A DNA stretch of 64,000 nt from Pedobacter sp. BMA (GCF_001027745.1 NZ_LECU01000007.1:1-64000), one strand, 5' to 3'; shown: positions 26,441 through 35,565, counted from the stretch's first letter. Notes: generated by a model from the sequence alone, not told the origin. A program made the numbers and translations.

Positions 26441-26983
26441 ATGAAAAACATTACTAAATTCTTTGCAACAGCAGCAACGGCAGTTGCAATTTTCGCAAGC
26501 TCAAATTTACAGGCTCAAACCATGGAAACACCAGCTGCAGGAAGTGGCATGGCATTCAAAGTAGGTGTTGGCGTAAATTATGGCTTATTTCCTGATCGTT
26601 CGGAAATGGATTATGGTTATGGAGCAGACTTAAGATTACAGTATGACTTAAGTCCTTTTGTGGCCGTTACTGCATCTGGTGGTTACACCCGTTTAAAATG
26701 GAAAGGCAGTCCATTGAAATTTGAATTCATCCCTTTATTAGGTGGTGTTAGAGTATTTCCGATTGAGAGAATGTACCTGGCTACCGAGCTTGGATCAGGC
26801 TTGGCAGTTAAAGATGGCGCCAATATGAACTTCATCTACACTGGTGGTTTAGGATACGAATGGAAAAATGGTTTAGATCTTGGCGTTAAATACGAAGGAT
26901 ATGTGAATAACAGTTCATCAGATTTGTATTTCATGAAAACAGGTCAGTTTAATTTGAGATTAGCTTATAATTTCAAATTATAA
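26441..26983 (+). CDS. Small outer membrane beta-barrel protein, paralog B
   Basis: 180 aa. Signal peptide ending NLQAQ, and the same plan as paralog A: ADLRLQYDLSPFVAVTASGGYTRL, a middle strand set, NGLDLGVKYEG, and the final strand FNLRLAYNFKL. Its own terminator follows, so each copy is an independent transcription unit. The extracellular loops differ most between the paralogs, as expected for surface-exposed barrels. Specific function unknown. Confidence 0.78.
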   Translation: MKNITKFFATAATAVAIFASSNLQAQTMETPAAGSGMAFKVGVGVNYGLFPDRSEMDYGYGADLRLQYDLSPFVAVTASGGYTRLKWKGSPLKFEFIPLLGGVRVFPIERMYLATELGSGLAVKDGANMNFIYTGGLGYEWKNGLDLGVKYEGYVNNSSSDLYFMKTGQFNLRLAYNFKL

Positions 26984-27004
26984 TTAAAACATCATTTAAT
27001 CGGG

Positions 27005-27032
27005 AAGCCCTGCAGTTTGCAGGGCTTTTTTT
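27005..27032 (+). terminator. Terminator after barrel paralog B
   Basis: AAGCCCTGCA pairs with TGCAGGGCTT around the loop GTT, followed by a T-run. Confidence 0.9.
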
Positions 27033-27079
27033 ATTGATTTAATATTATAATTGCTATTTTGAGCCGAAAACCAAATACA

Positions 27080-27607
27080 ATGAAAAAAATATTCGGCATT
27101 GCCATTTTAGCCACTTTACTTGCCTGTAATCAATCAGAAAAAAAATCAGAAAGCATTACAGATTCTACCACTAAATCAGCTACGGCAAATCAGGATGTTT
27201 TAGTAATGGATGCACAAAAGAATACTATCCTATCTCAATATTTCGACCTAAAAAATGCGCTAGTAAAATCGGATTCCTCAAAGGCACAGTCGGCAGCACA
27301 AAGTCTTGAAAAAAGTTTAGCGGGTTACGCTGGCTGTGAGCCTACGGCATTAATTGCCGGAAAGATTGCTTCAAAAGCTGACCTTACTGCGCAACGTAAA
27401 GATTTCACCACACTTAGCGCAGATATCATTGCACTGGTTAAAAGTAGTGAGCTTGAAAAAGGCACAGTCTATGTACAACATTGCCCGATGGCAAACAAAG
27501 GGGATGGCGGCGACTGGTTATCTTCGGAAAAGGAAATCAGAAATCCTTACTACGGTGATGAAATGCTGGAATGTGGCAGCGTGGTAGAGGAGATTAAAAC
27601 CAAATAA
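27080..27607 (+). CDS. DUF3347-family lipoprotein
   Basis: 175 aa from the ATG at 27080; the frame extends upstream to a TTG at 27059, but the lipoprotein signal starts here. Lipobox LLAC with Cys-16. A DUF3347 domain follows: ILSQYFDLKNALVKSD at its start, and the C-terminal signature VYVQHCPMANKGDGGDWLS, then EIRNPYYGDEMLECGSV. The CPM and M..CG residues look like soft-metal ligands. The same domain occurs at the end of CusB-type copper efflux proteins, so a periplasmic copper-handling role is plausible but unproven. Confidence 0.8.
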   Translation: MKKIFGIAILATLLACNQSEKKSESITDSTTKSATANQDVLVMDAQKNTILSQYFDLKNALVKSDSSKAQSAAQSLEKSLAGYAGCEPTALIAGKIASKADLTAQRKDFTTLSADIIALVKSSELEKGTVYVQHCPMANKGDGGDWLSSEKEIRNPYYGDEMLECGSVVEEIKTK

Positions 27608-27743
27608 GAAAACAGCAGAAAATCTTAATCAAATCATGATTGTTACGTCACACCGACTTAATTTTCATATTAAATTAACAGATTTGTTATGCCCGTATAT
27701 TAATTTTATATAATTTAGAAAGCTATAAACACAATACAATAAT

Positions 27744-29033
27744 ATGTCAGATATTGCAGAGATCAAAGTTGATGGTAAGACAATAGAATTGCCAGTAATA
27801 ACAGGAACAGAAGACGAAAAAGCCATCGATATTTCTAAGTTAAGAGATCAAACAGGCTTTGTCACTTTAGATACTGGTTTTAAAAATACTGGTTCGACAA
27901 AAAGTAAAATCACATTTTTAGATGGAGAAAAAGGTATCCTGAAATACAGGGGATATTCAATCGAAGAGCTTGCAGAAAAATCAAGCTTCCTTGAGGTTAT
28001 CTACCTGATTATCTATGGTGATCTTCCAACACAAGAACAAGTAGAAAATTTACAGACTGAGATCAACAAACATACTTTGATTCATGAGGATATGAAGAAG
28101 TTTTTTGATGGCTATCCTTCCAAATCTCACCCAATGGGTCAGCTGGGCTCACTAATTTTCTCTCTATCTACATTTTACCCTGAGTGTTTAAAGCCGAATC
28201 AAACTGCTGAAGAGCAAAATTTAACCATCATTAAGTTACTGGCTAAATTACCAACTATCGTATCTTTCATCTATAAGAAGTCGTTAGGCAACCCGCTTAT
28301 CTATCCTAAAAACAAATACGATTACGTAACCAATTTCCTTTGGATGACTTTCGGACAGCGCACCGAAGATTATGAAGTAAATCCGATTGTGGTTAATGCC
28401 ATGAACAAGTTATTGATCCTGCATGCCGATCACGAGCAGAACTGTTCAGCATCAACTGTACGTATTGTTGGTTCATCAGATTGTAATTTATATGCATCAG
28501 TAGCAGCAGGTATAGCAGCACTATGGGGTCCGCTTCATGGCGGCGCCAATCAGGCTGTAATCGACATGCTTGAACTGATTAAAGCTGACGGTGGTGATAC
28601 AGAGAAATGGATCGCAAAAGCGAAAGATAAAAACGATCCGTTCCGGATGATGGGATTTGGTCACCGCGTGTATAAGAACTTTGATCCACGTGCTAAAATC
28701 ATTAAAAAGGCTTGCGATGATATTCTGGAAAACCTGGGCATCAATGATCCCGTATTAGAGATTGCCAAAAAACTGGAAGAAGCGGCCTTAACCGATCAGT
28801 ATTTCATCGACAGAAAATTATATCCAAACGTAGATTTCTATTCAGGTATCATTTACAGGGCATTAGGTTTCCCTTCAGAAATGTTTACCGTATTGTTTGC
28901 ATTGGGCCGTTTACCGGGATGGATTGCACAATGGAAAGAAATGCACGAAAACAAAGAGCCAATTGGCCGTCCGCGCCAGATTTATGTTGGTGAAACTGAC
29001 AGACCTTTTGTAAATATCAAAGACAGAAAGTAA
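27744..29033 (+). CDS. gltA: Citrate synthase (type II)
   Basis: 429 aa. It condenses oxaloacetate and acetyl-CoA to citrate in the TCA cycle. Active-site motifs are all present: GPLHGGANQAV (catalytic His), FGHRVYKNFDPRAK (catalytic His and Arg), and NVDFYSGIIYRALGFP (catalytic Asp). The N-terminal beta-rich extension (IKVDGKTIELPVITGTE, LDTGFKNTGSTKSKITFLDG) marks the hexameric, NADH-sensitive type. It is monocistronic, with a strong terminator after it. Confidence 0.96.
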   Translation: MSDIAEIKVDGKTIELPVITGTEDEKAIDISKLRDQTGFVTLDTGFKNTGSTKSKITFLDGEKGILKYRGYSIEELAEKSSFLEVIYLIIYGDLPTQEQVENLQTEINKHTLIHEDMKKFFDGYPSKSHPMGQLGSLIFSLSTFYPECLKPNQTAEEQNLTIIKLLAKLPTIVSFIYKKSLGNPLIYPKNKYDYVTNFLWMTFGQRTEDYEVNPIVVNAMNKLLILHADHEQNCSASTVRIVGSSDCNLYASVAAGIAALWGPLHGGANQAVIDMLELIKADGGDTEKWIAKAKDKNDPFRMMGFGHRVYKNFDPRAKIIKKACDDILENLGINDPVLEIAKKLEEAALTDQYFIDRKLYPNVDFYSGIIYRALGFPSEMFTVLFALGRLPGWIAQWKEMHENKEPIGRPRQIYVGETDRPFVNIKDRK

Positions 29034-29053
29034 GCTAAATACAGATAATATGT

Positions 29054-29086
29054 AAGCCACAGGTTCATGGAACCTGTGGCTTTTTT
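29054..29086 (+). terminator. Terminator of gltA
   Basis: AAGCCACAGGTTC pairs with GAACCTGTGGCTT (13 bp) around the loop ATG, followed by six T. Confidence 0.92.
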
Positions 29087-29146
29087 GTTTTTTAATACTT
29101 TTTTTCCACAATTGCAAACGTATTGCAGGGTACCCTCAATTACTGC

Positions 29147-29201
29147 CTTGACGGGGGCTCTGCAGGGGATTTACAGGGGAGTGGTAGGGGGTTAGTAGGG
29201 G
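29147..29201. repeat. G-rich degenerate tandem array, exact 11-bp period
   Basis: Five consecutive 11-bp units each end in GGGG: CTTGACGGGGG, CTCTGCAGGGG, ATTTACAGGGG, AGTGGTAGGGG and GTTAGTAGGGG. The first seven bases vary and the last four do not. The period is not a multiple of three and no ORF fits, so it is non-coding. It lies between the gltA terminator and the DUF6266 gene. Confidence 0.75.
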
Positions 29202-29250
29202 CATTTCCGTACCAACCCCCCTTCAAATCCGGGTTAAGTCCCTGTAAATC
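29168..29250. repeat. Inverted repeats associated with the G-rich array
   Basis: GATTTACAGGG (29168-29178) has an exact inverted copy at 29240-29250. A second, nested pair is 29187-29197 with 29210-29220, which matches at 10 of 11 positions (GGGGGTT with AACCCCC at the base). The G-array can therefore fold back on the C-rich segment that follows it. Confidence 0.6.
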
Positions 29251-29301
29251 AACTTGCAGATATTATTCCTAATTGCTATGATTGTAGAAAAAAAACAGAT
29301 T

Positions 29302-29931
29302 ATGGGAATTTTAGACAAGGGCTTCAACGGAGGATTCAGAGGAAAACTCGGAAAAGTAGTAAGCTACCCTTTATTTGGGCAGCAGGTTATTCGTACAGTA
29401 GGAGAAAGGCATACCCCTTTTTCAGAAAAGGAACTCGCAAATCAGCGTAAGTTTGCATATGTTCAGCAATGGTTCGACCCCTTAACAGAATTTCTGCGGG
29501 TGGGGTTCCAGGGCTATGCACAAACCTATCAGGGGTTTTTAGCAGCAAAATCCTACAATTCAAAAAATGCACTGATCACAGATGATGCAGGATTTTACAT
29601 TGACCCTGCCAAAGTATTGCTAAGTTATGGGCAGCAATCCATGGCAGCGGAGGTTGAGGTAAGCAGCAATGAAAAAGGTTCAGTTACTTTTAACTGGAGT
29701 AAAGAAGGGCCTTATAGATACGATGACCGCGTGATGCTGGTAATCTACAATCCGGAACAGCGTAAAGCGAAATTTGAAACTGCCGGGTGCCGACGTCAGG
29801 TTGGAACAGCAACGCTAAATGCAGGCGAGCGTTTTTCGGGTATAAAAGTTCATGCTTACATCGCGTTCGTATCAGAAGACCGTAAAAGCAGAAGCAATAG
29901 CAAATACCTGGGTGAAATAGAAATAATGTAA
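29302..29931 (+). CDS. DUF6266 family protein
   Basis: 209 aa from the ATG at 29302, since MGILDKGFNGGFRGKLG is the conserved family N-terminus; the frame extends upstream to 29254. The N-terminal half continues with GKVVSYPLFGQQVIRTV and RKFAYVQQWFDPLTEFLRVGF. A C-terminal beta-sandwich-like part follows (VTFNWSKEGPYRYDDRVMLVIYN). This family is common in Sphingobacteriaceae and has no known function. The G-rich 11-bp array lies about 100 bp upstream. Confidence 0.8.
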   Translation: MGILDKGFNGGFRGKLGKVVSYPLFGQQVIRTVGERHTPFSEKELANQRKFAYVQQWFDPLTEFLRVGFQGYAQTYQGFLAAKSYNSKNALITDDAGFYIDPAKVLLSYGQQSMAAEVEVSSNEKGSVTFNWSKEGPYRYDDRVMLVIYNPEQRKAKFETAGCRRQVGTATLNAGERFSGIKVHAYIAFVSEDRKSRSNSKYLGEIEIM

Positions 29932-29963
29932 GGCATAGAAGTGGTGCAATCGCAAAAGGGAGG

Positions 29964-31085
29964 TTACACCGCTACATAGTAGATGAGATTGAGCATGATC
30001 ATTTCGGTTAAGCGGAAGGCCACATAGTACAGGATAAAAATCATAAGCATTTTACCCACTACTTTCTGGCGTTGATAGAAGACCTTAAGTGCATTAAACA
30101 TATACCAGCAAATCCATACGACTACACCTATTTTTATTATTGTAGATATGATGGAGTCTGTACCGAAAATGTATTTGATAATTGGCTGGGTAAAAATGGA
30201 GATGATAAAATAAGCCGTCATCCCGTGTATGGTAAAAATCAGGTGGTCAAGGTAGTAAATGTGGTTACGGCGGAAATTCCACATGATGAATAGGGCAAGT
30301 AAGGGCATGAGCAGGAAGTATTGCTTAGGCCTGTTGTGCTCCAGGGTTTCTTCAATCACTTCTGACTTTGCACCAAGGGTAATCGAGCGCTTTTTGATCA
30401 TGCGCTCAAACCAATTGTCTTTTTCCAAAAGGGGCAAATGCTTTTGCCTGTTAAGGTAAGCTTCGTAGGTAGAATCATTACGTTCATCATGAATTTCACT
30501 GAACTTTGTAATGATGCGGGCAAGTGAATCAGAGCGGCTGGCTTTGTTTTGCTTTTTTAAATCAGCAAGCACAGCGCTTTGCTGATTAAAAGTCATGCTT
30601 TTAAAAGTACCCTTATCAATGTCTTCTTTAATGCCTTGTCTTACATCGCTGGCAATGCCCGGGGCATGCTTAAGAATACCAGCGGCGCCTAAGCGTTTGT
30701 CTACAGAATCTAAAGCCGCTTTCTGCTTGTTTTGTGTCTCTACGCTCACATGTTCCTTCTCTTTAGATTTATGTTCAGGTGAATAAGCCACCAAAAAATA
30801 AACAATGGAAACAAAAATGTACATGCTCACCGGATTGATGTAACGGGCACGTTTACCGGCGAGGTAATCTAGCGTTACCTGCCCAGGCTGAGTAAGCAGG
30901 GGAGTTAAAGTCTGGAAGAACTTATTGTCGAAATGAAAATAGTGGGCGATACTGTGGCTGATAAAGCCCCAGAAGCTTTCCTTAAGTTCTAAATTAGGCT
31001 GACCACAGTCGCTGCAATAATGTTTTTCTACATGCGATCCACAGTTTAGGCAATTGTGTTCTTTTCTATATTTTCCGGCAGACAT
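29964..31085 (-). CDS. DUF3667 membrane protein with zinc ribbon
   Basis: 373 aa. The N-terminus has two CxxC pairs (CLNCGSHVEKHYCSDCGQ), a zinc ribbon. DUF3667 features follow: HSIAHYFHFDNKFFQTLTPLLTQPGQVTLDYLAGKRARYINPVSMYIFVSI. A charged soluble loop (about 100-240) separates the first membrane helix from a C-terminal group of four or five helices. Probably an inner-membrane protein of unknown function. It starts 24 bp after the stop of the MFS gene and is likely co-transcribed with it. Confidence 0.82.
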   Translation of the reverse strand: MSAGKYRKEHNCLNCGSHVEKHYCSDCGQPNLELKESFWGFISHSIAHYFHFDNKFFQTLTPLLTQPGQVTLDYLAGKRARYINPVSMYIFVSIVYFLVAYSPEHKSKEKEHVSVETQNKQKAALDSVDKRLGAAGILKHAPGIASDVRQGIKEDIDKGTFKSMTFNQQSAVLADLKKQNKASRSDSLARIITKFSEIHDERNDSTYEAYLNRQKHLPLLEKDNWFERMIKKRSITLGAKSEVIEETLEHNRPKQYFLLMPLLALFIMWNFRRNHIYYLDHLIFTIHGMTAYFIISIFTQPIIKYIFGTDSIISTIIKIGVVVWICWYMFNALKVFYQRQKVVGKMLMIFILYYVAFRLTEMIMLNLIYYVAV

Positions 31086-31109
31086 GAGCGTATTTCGAGA
31101 TAAAAAATT

Positions 31110-32498
31110 TTAATGGCTAATGGCATCAATGGCTTTTTCTTCGGCGATGGTGTGTTTGTGTTTGAACATCAGCGCAAAAAGAATGGTAATCAACAAAGCA
31201 TATATGGTGAACGACAGCCAGATATGGTGCCAGTCTTTCATGTGGATGGCTTTATCAAAGGAGCCATCTGCAAGGATGCTAACGCCCTGACTTTTTACAA
31301 AATCAATGAGGTGGCTATTGGTACTTTCAGCACCTACAAATTCTGATGTGGCTTGTATGTTTGAAAATGATCTGGTAAAATATTTATCAATCATCCATCC
31401 TGAAACCAGACTACCGAAAACTGCACCGAATCCGTTGGTCATCATCATAAACATGCCCTGGGCTGAAGATCTGGTTTTAGGGGTAGTGGAAGTTTCCACG
31501 AACAGCGAACCTGAGATGTTAAAGAAATCGAAGGCCATACCGTAAACTACACAGGATAGGATAATCATCCATAAATTGCCGGCCGGATCGCCATAGGCAA
31601 ACAAACCAAAGCGGAACACCCAGGCAAGCATGGCGATAATCATCACTTTTTTTATTCCAAAACGCTTTAAAAAGAACGGAATCGCCAGAATGAAGAGGGT
31701 TTCTGATACCTGAGATATCGACATGATGATGGTAGAATAGCGTACCACAAAAGAATCTACATATCTTGGAAAGTGTTTAAACTCATCCAGGAATACGTCG
31801 CCGTAGGCATTGGTGAGCTGTAATGCACCACCCAGAAACATGGAAAAGATAAAGAACAAAGCCATTTTGTAGTTTGCAAAAAGCTTGAAGGCCTCCAGAC
31901 CTAAAGTTTGCATCAGTGAAGCTTTCTCGGATATCAGTTTACTTGGTTTGCATTTAGGCAAGCTGAAGCTGTAAATACCCAATAATAATGCGCCCGTACC
32001 TGCAATGTAGAACTGATTTGCACTTGCTTTACTACCACTCAGGTTGGTAATCCACATGGCTGCAATGAAACCCACCGTTCCCCATACGCGGATGGGTGGA
32101 AAGTCTTTAACCACGTCAAGGTTACCCGATTTCAAAGTGGTGTATGATATTGAATTACTTAATGATATGGTAGGCATGTAAAAGCACATGGCTATCAGGA
32201 TGGTCCAGAAAAAGGCATTCGGACTTTCCACCTGCGGAAGATAAAAGAGTACAGCTGCGTATAAGATATGAAGGATACCATACAATACTTCTGCATTTAC
32301 CCATTTATCTGCTATGATTCCTGTTAAGGTAGGCATGAACAAGGATGCAAATCCCATGGTCGCGAATATGGCACCAAACTGTGTACCATCCCATTGTTTT
32401 GTTCCGAACCAATAATTTGCAATTGTAATTAACCAGGCGCCCCATACAAAAAACTGCATAAAGCTCATCAGCGTTAAGCGAAACTTAACATTCATCAT
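31110..32498 (-). CDS. MFS nucleoside:proton symporter (NupG-like)
   Basis: 462 aa, about twelve transmembrane helices. The start MNVKFRLTLMSFMQFFVWGAWLITI and FATMGFASLFMPTLTGIIADKW resemble the NupG/XapB family of nucleoside permeases. Two ATG codons are adjacent (32498 and 32495). The central loop carries KCKPSKLISEKASLMQTLG. It should import nucleosides with protons. Specificity within nucleosides is unknown. It pairs conceptually with the nucleoside phosphorylase at 3.8 kb, though not by operon. Confidence 0.82.
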   Translation of the reverse strand: MMNVKFRLTLMSFMQFFVWGAWLITIANYWFGTKQWDGTQFGAIFATMGFASLFMPTLTGIIADKWVNAEVLYGILHILYAAVLFYLPQVESPNAFFWTILIAMCFYMPTISLSNSISYTTLKSGNLDVVKDFPPIRVWGTVGFIAAMWITNLSGSKASANQFYIAGTGALLLGIYSFSLPKCKPSKLISEKASLMQTLGLEAFKLFANYKMALFFIFSMFLGGALQLTNAYGDVFLDEFKHFPRYVDSFVVRYSTIIMSISQVSETLFILAIPFFLKRFGIKKVMIIAMLAWVFRFGLFAYGDPAGNLWMIILSCVVYGMAFDFFNISGSLFVETSTTPKTRSSAQGMFMMMTNGFGAVFGSLVSGWMIDKYFTRSFSNIQATSEFVGAESTNSHLIDFVKSQGVSILADGSFDKAIHMKDWHHIWLSFTIYALLITILFALMFKHKHTIAEEKAIDAISH

Positions 32499-32558
32499 AT
32501 CGTGTTGTTTGATTTTTGAAAGTAAAGGTTGAATATAGAACTATTTTAAAAGATATTT

Positions 32559-32594
32559 AAAAAAAGGCCCAAATTATTTTAAACAATTTGGGCC
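32559..32594 (-). terminator. Terminator of the bifunctional-nuclease gene
   Basis: GGCCCAAATT (32566-32575) pairs with AATTTGGGCC (32585-32594), loop 9 nt. On the minus strand the stem is followed by a run of seven T. Confidence 0.88.
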
Positions 32595-32657
32595 AGTTCT
32601 ATTATGGCTGTATTTTATCGGTTGTTTTCATTAAAAAAGATGAAAATTCACCCGGTT

Positions 32658-33269
32658 TTATGATTTTCCCCGTTTATTCAGTTCATCTCTCAGCCTTGCG
32701 GCTTTTTCATAAGCTTCATCGGCAATAGCTTCCTGTAATTTTTGCTGCAACTCTTCGGTGGTTAAATCCCCAAATCCCTGTTGCGCGGTGGCTGTCATGC
32801 TTTCTGCTTCAGGTTCTTTGGCAATAGAGTCCATATTTTCCAGAAAAAGAAAATCATTACCTTCAATTACAATCCCTGCCGAAGCAAGAATAAATTCATA
32901 GGTATAAATCATGGCATCGAAGCGCACGGCGAGAGCAATCGCATCAGATGTGCGGGCATCAATTTCATGCGTATTTTTCCCGTCGCTACAAATCAGTTTG
33001 GCATAAAAAACGCCGTCTACCAGATTATAAATAATGATTTCCTGAATATTGATATGAAAAGTATCGGCCATCGATTTAAACAAATCATGAGTTAAGGGCC
33101 TGCTTGGGGTCATTTTCTCAATTTCGATGGCAATGGCCTGCGCCTCAAAGGCACCTATAATAATTGGGAGGCGCCTGCGTCCGTTTACTTCACCTAAAAC
33201 CAGGGCATAAGCGCCGGATTGTGTCTGACTGTAAGATAAACCTACAATATCTAACTTAACTTTTTTCAT
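32658..33269 (-). CDS. Bifunctional nuclease family protein with UVR motif
   Basis: 203 aa. The N-terminal DUF151/BFN domain has LGEVNGRRRLPIIIGAFEAQAIAIE, RPLTHDLFKSMADTF and DARTSDAIALAVRFDAMIY. The C-terminal 35 residues form a UVR-like helix pair (LQQKLQEAIADEAYEKAARLRDEL), as in UvrB/UvrC and McsA. Homologs have been reported as DNA/RNA nucleases; that activity here is inferred. It lies after etfA on the same strand, with an inverted repeat between the two. Confidence 0.88.
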   Translation of the reverse strand: MKKVKLDIVGLSYSQTQSGAYALVLGEVNGRRRLPIIIGAFEAQAIAIEIEKMTPSRPLTHDLFKSMADTFHINIQEIIIYNLVDGVFYAKLICSDGKNTHEIDARTSDAIALAVRFDAMIYTYEFILASAGIVIEGNDFLFLENMDSIAKEPEAESMTATAQQGFGDLTTEELQQKLQEAIADEAYEKAARLRDELNKRGKS

Positions 33270-33278
33270 ATATAAACG

Positions 33279-33313
33279 AAGACCTTACAGGTTTTGAAAA
33301 CCCATAAGGTCTT
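33279..33313 (-). terminator. Long inverted repeat after etfA
   Basis: AAGACCTTA (33279-33287) pairs with TAAGGTCTT (33305-33313), and GGTTTT pairs with AAAACC inside it. The T-tract on the minus strand is poor, so termination may be partial and may reduce expression of the downstream nuclease gene. Confidence 0.5.
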
Positions 33314-33320
33314 ATCAGTC

Positions 33321-34289
33321 TTACCCTTTATGCGCTTTTAAAGCTTCAATTAATTTAGGAACAACTTCAAAAGCATCGCCCACGATGCCATAATCTGCAA
33401 CCTTAAAGAAAGGTGCTTCAGGATCTTTATTGATAACAACAATCACTTTTGAGGAGCTTACACCCGCTAAATGCTGGATCGCTCCTGAAATTCCGATTGC
33501 AATATACAAATTAGGACTGATAGCAATCCCGGTTTGTCCAACGTGTTCTGAGTGAGGTCTCCAATCGGCATCAGAAACCGGCTTAGAACAAGCGGTTGCA
33601 GCACCCAATAAGCCTGCCAGCTCTTCAATCATTCCCCAGTTCTCCGGACCTTTTAATCCTCTTCCTGCCGAAACTACCAGTTCAGCATCAGGTAATGATA
33701 CCTTATCCGAAGCACGAACGATATCTTTGATAACCGTACCTAAATCGGATTGTTTTACATCAGCCGCGAAATTTTCGATGGCGATGTCTGTGGCATTTTC
33801 TTTTACTCCAAATGCATTCGGATTCAATGCGATGACTTTATTGGCAGATGTCAATTCGGTAATGGCAAAAGCTTTTCCAGAATAGGCTGTTTTTTTAATG
33901 GCAAACTTTCCGTCAGTGCTTGGAAGCTCAACGGCCCCGTCTGCTAAACCGGCCTGGAGTTTTACCGCAATACGTGGCGCCAAACCTTTACCTGAGAAAG
34001 AGTTGGAAAGCACGATGATATCTGCGCCTTCTTTTTCAGCTGCAGCAGCAATTACGCTGGCATAAGCCTGGTTAACAAAGGTTTTCAACTGCTCAGCACT
34101 TACGTTTAACACTTTCGATGCACCGTATTTACCTAATTCTTTTAATTCGCTTTCGGCCACATCGCCAATGGAGATGGCAGTTAAACCAGTTGACTGCTGA
34201 TCGGCAATTGCTTTGGCATAGGAAACTGCTTCAAAAACAGACTTTTTAAATTTACCTTCAGCTTGCTCTACATATACTAATACTGACAT
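33321..34289 (-). CDS. etfA: Electron transfer flavoprotein subunit alpha
   Basis: 322 aa. The N-terminal domain starts MSVLVYVEQAEGKFKKS. The C-terminal FAD domain has the family signature from GRGLKGPENWGMIEELAGLLG through WRPHSEHVGQTGIAISPNLYIAIGISGAIQHL and INKDPEAPFFKVADYGIVGD. With EtfB it carries electrons from acyl-CoA dehydrogenases to the quinone pool through ETF-QO. It follows etfB by 75 bp on the same strand. Confidence 0.94.
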   Translation of the reverse strand: MSVLVYVEQAEGKFKKSVFEAVSYAKAIADQQSTGLTAISIGDVAESELKELGKYGASKVLNVSAEQLKTFVNQAYASVIAAAAEKEGADIIVLSNSFSGKGLAPRIAVKLQAGLADGAVELPSTDGKFAIKKTAYSGKAFAITELTSANKVIALNPNAFGVKENATDIAIENFAADVKQSDLGTVIKDIVRASDKVSLPDAELVVSAGRGLKGPENWGMIEELAGLLGAATACSKPVSDADWRPHSEHVGQTGIAISPNLYIAIGISGAIQHLAGVSSSKVIVVINKDPEAPFFKVADYGIVGDAFEVVPKLIEALKAHKG

Positions 34290-34364
34290 ATATTTATTTC
34301 TTGATCCTTAAAAAAGGATGGTGTAACGATTGGATAATTAATATTTCCCTTCAGGAAATCCGGA

Positions 34365-35102
34365 TTAGATTACTTTAGCTTCGCTGTGTAATAGTCCGAT
34401 TAAAGATTCAGCCTGATCTGCAGCGATTAATTTTACAGCACCACGTGGGGCAGGAGTTTCATATTTGGTTACTTTGGTCACGGCATCAATTGCAACCGCC
34501 TCTACAACAGTTAAGGGTTTTGTTCTGGCACTCATGATACCACGCATGTTCGGGATTTTAGGTTCAGCAACGCCTTCAGCGCAGCTCGCTACAAACTTCC
34601 CAGTAACCGTTAACACTTCTTTTCCGCCTTCAATTTCTCTTTCGATGGTTGCTGTGCTTCCGTCATAGTCGAGTTTCTTGATGATGGAAACAGAAGGGAT
34701 GTCTAAAAATTCGCCAACCATAGCGGCAACCTGGTTTCCATTGAAGTCGATGGACTCGCGGCCGGTTAATATCACATTAAAATCTTTATCTGCAGCGTAA
34801 GAAGCAATTTGCTTTGCTACAAAATAGGCATCGCGTGGAGCAGCATTTACACGTACCGCATCATCGGCACCAATGGCTAATGCCTTTCTGATGGTTGGAT
34901 CGTTAGCTGCCTCGCCAACGTTGATTACCGTTACGGTGCCTTTACCACCTTCAGTTAGTTCAATAGCCTTTGATAATGCAATTTCATCATAAGGATTAAC
35001 AATATACTGAACTCCGGCAGTATTGAATTCGGTATTATCGTTGGTAAAAGTTATTTTTGTCGTCGTGTCGGGCACGTTACTGATACAAACTAATATTTTC
35101 AT
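34365..35102 (-). CDS. etfB: Electron transfer flavoprotein subunit beta
   Basis: 245 aa. Family features are KILVCISNVPDTTTKI, VNPYDEIALSKAIELTE, the nucleotide-binding ILTGRESIDFNGNQVAAMVGEFL and PNMRGIMSARTKPL. It binds AMP and pairs with EtfA. A TAAATTTG box on the minus strand at 35200-35207 could be its -7 element with a leader of about 90 nt; no -33 partner is evident. First gene of the etfB-etfA unit. Confidence 0.94.
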   Translation of the reverse strand: MKILVCISNVPDTTTKITFTNDNTEFNTAGVQYIVNPYDEIALSKAIELTEGGKGTVTVINVGEAANDPTIRKALAIGADDAVRVNAAPRDAYFVAKQIASYAADKDFNVILTGRESIDFNGNQVAAMVGEFLDIPSVSIIKKLDYDGSTATIEREIEGGKEVLTVTGKFVASCAEGVAEPKIPNMRGIMSARTKPLTVVEAVAIDAVTKVTKYETPAPRGAVKLIAADQAESLIGLLHSEAKVI

Positions 35103-35229
35103 ATGTTAAATTGATTTTTAAGTGATATGAATCTGAACAAGCAATAAAGATGCCTATAAATGTTTCATATTTGTTTTGAATTATATATAAGGTCTGTTGC
35201 AAATTTAATTAAAAAAGCAAGGAAATAAA

Positions 35230-35565
35230 ATGTCATCTACACGTTTAGCCAAGTTATTGGAGTTTTTAGAAAGTGATCCTAACGATCCGTTTATATTATA
35301 TGCCTTAGCCACAGAGTATAACGCTCAGGATGATAAGGAAAAAGCCTATTCTTTTTACCTTAAGTTAACTGATGAGCACCCGGATTATGTAGGCACGTAC
35401 TATCACCTTGGCAAGTTGCTGGAAAAAGACAATCAGAAAGAGAAGGCGATTGAAGTTTACCAGAAAGGGATGGTGGTTGCCCGGAATAAGCGGGATATGC
35501 ATGCATTCTCTGAATTACAAGGCGCTTACAATACCGCAGCAGGCCTGGATTACGAAGATGATTAG
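35230..35565 (+). CDS. Small TPR protein
   Basis: 111 aa made of about two and a half tetratricopeptide repeats: DPFILYALATEYNAQDDKEKAYSFYLKL, then GTYYHLGKLLEKDNQKEKAIEVYQKGM. No signal peptide, so probably a cytoplasmic adaptor. Its stop codon overlaps the start of the chrA-like gene (ATGATTAG, 8 bp), which implies translational coupling. A direct functional link to chromate transport is not known to me. Confidence 0.8.
   Translation: MSSTRLAKLLEFLESDPNDPFILYALATEYNAQDDKEKAYSFYLKLTDEHPDYVGTYYHLGKLLEKDNQKEKAIEVYQKGMVVARNKRDMHAFSELQGAYNTAAGLDYEDD

Noticed and set aside
35408..35557. Upstream extension of chrA inside the TPR gene
   Set aside because: The translated part is only the TPR gene read in another frame; the ATG at 35558 gives the standard N-terminus.
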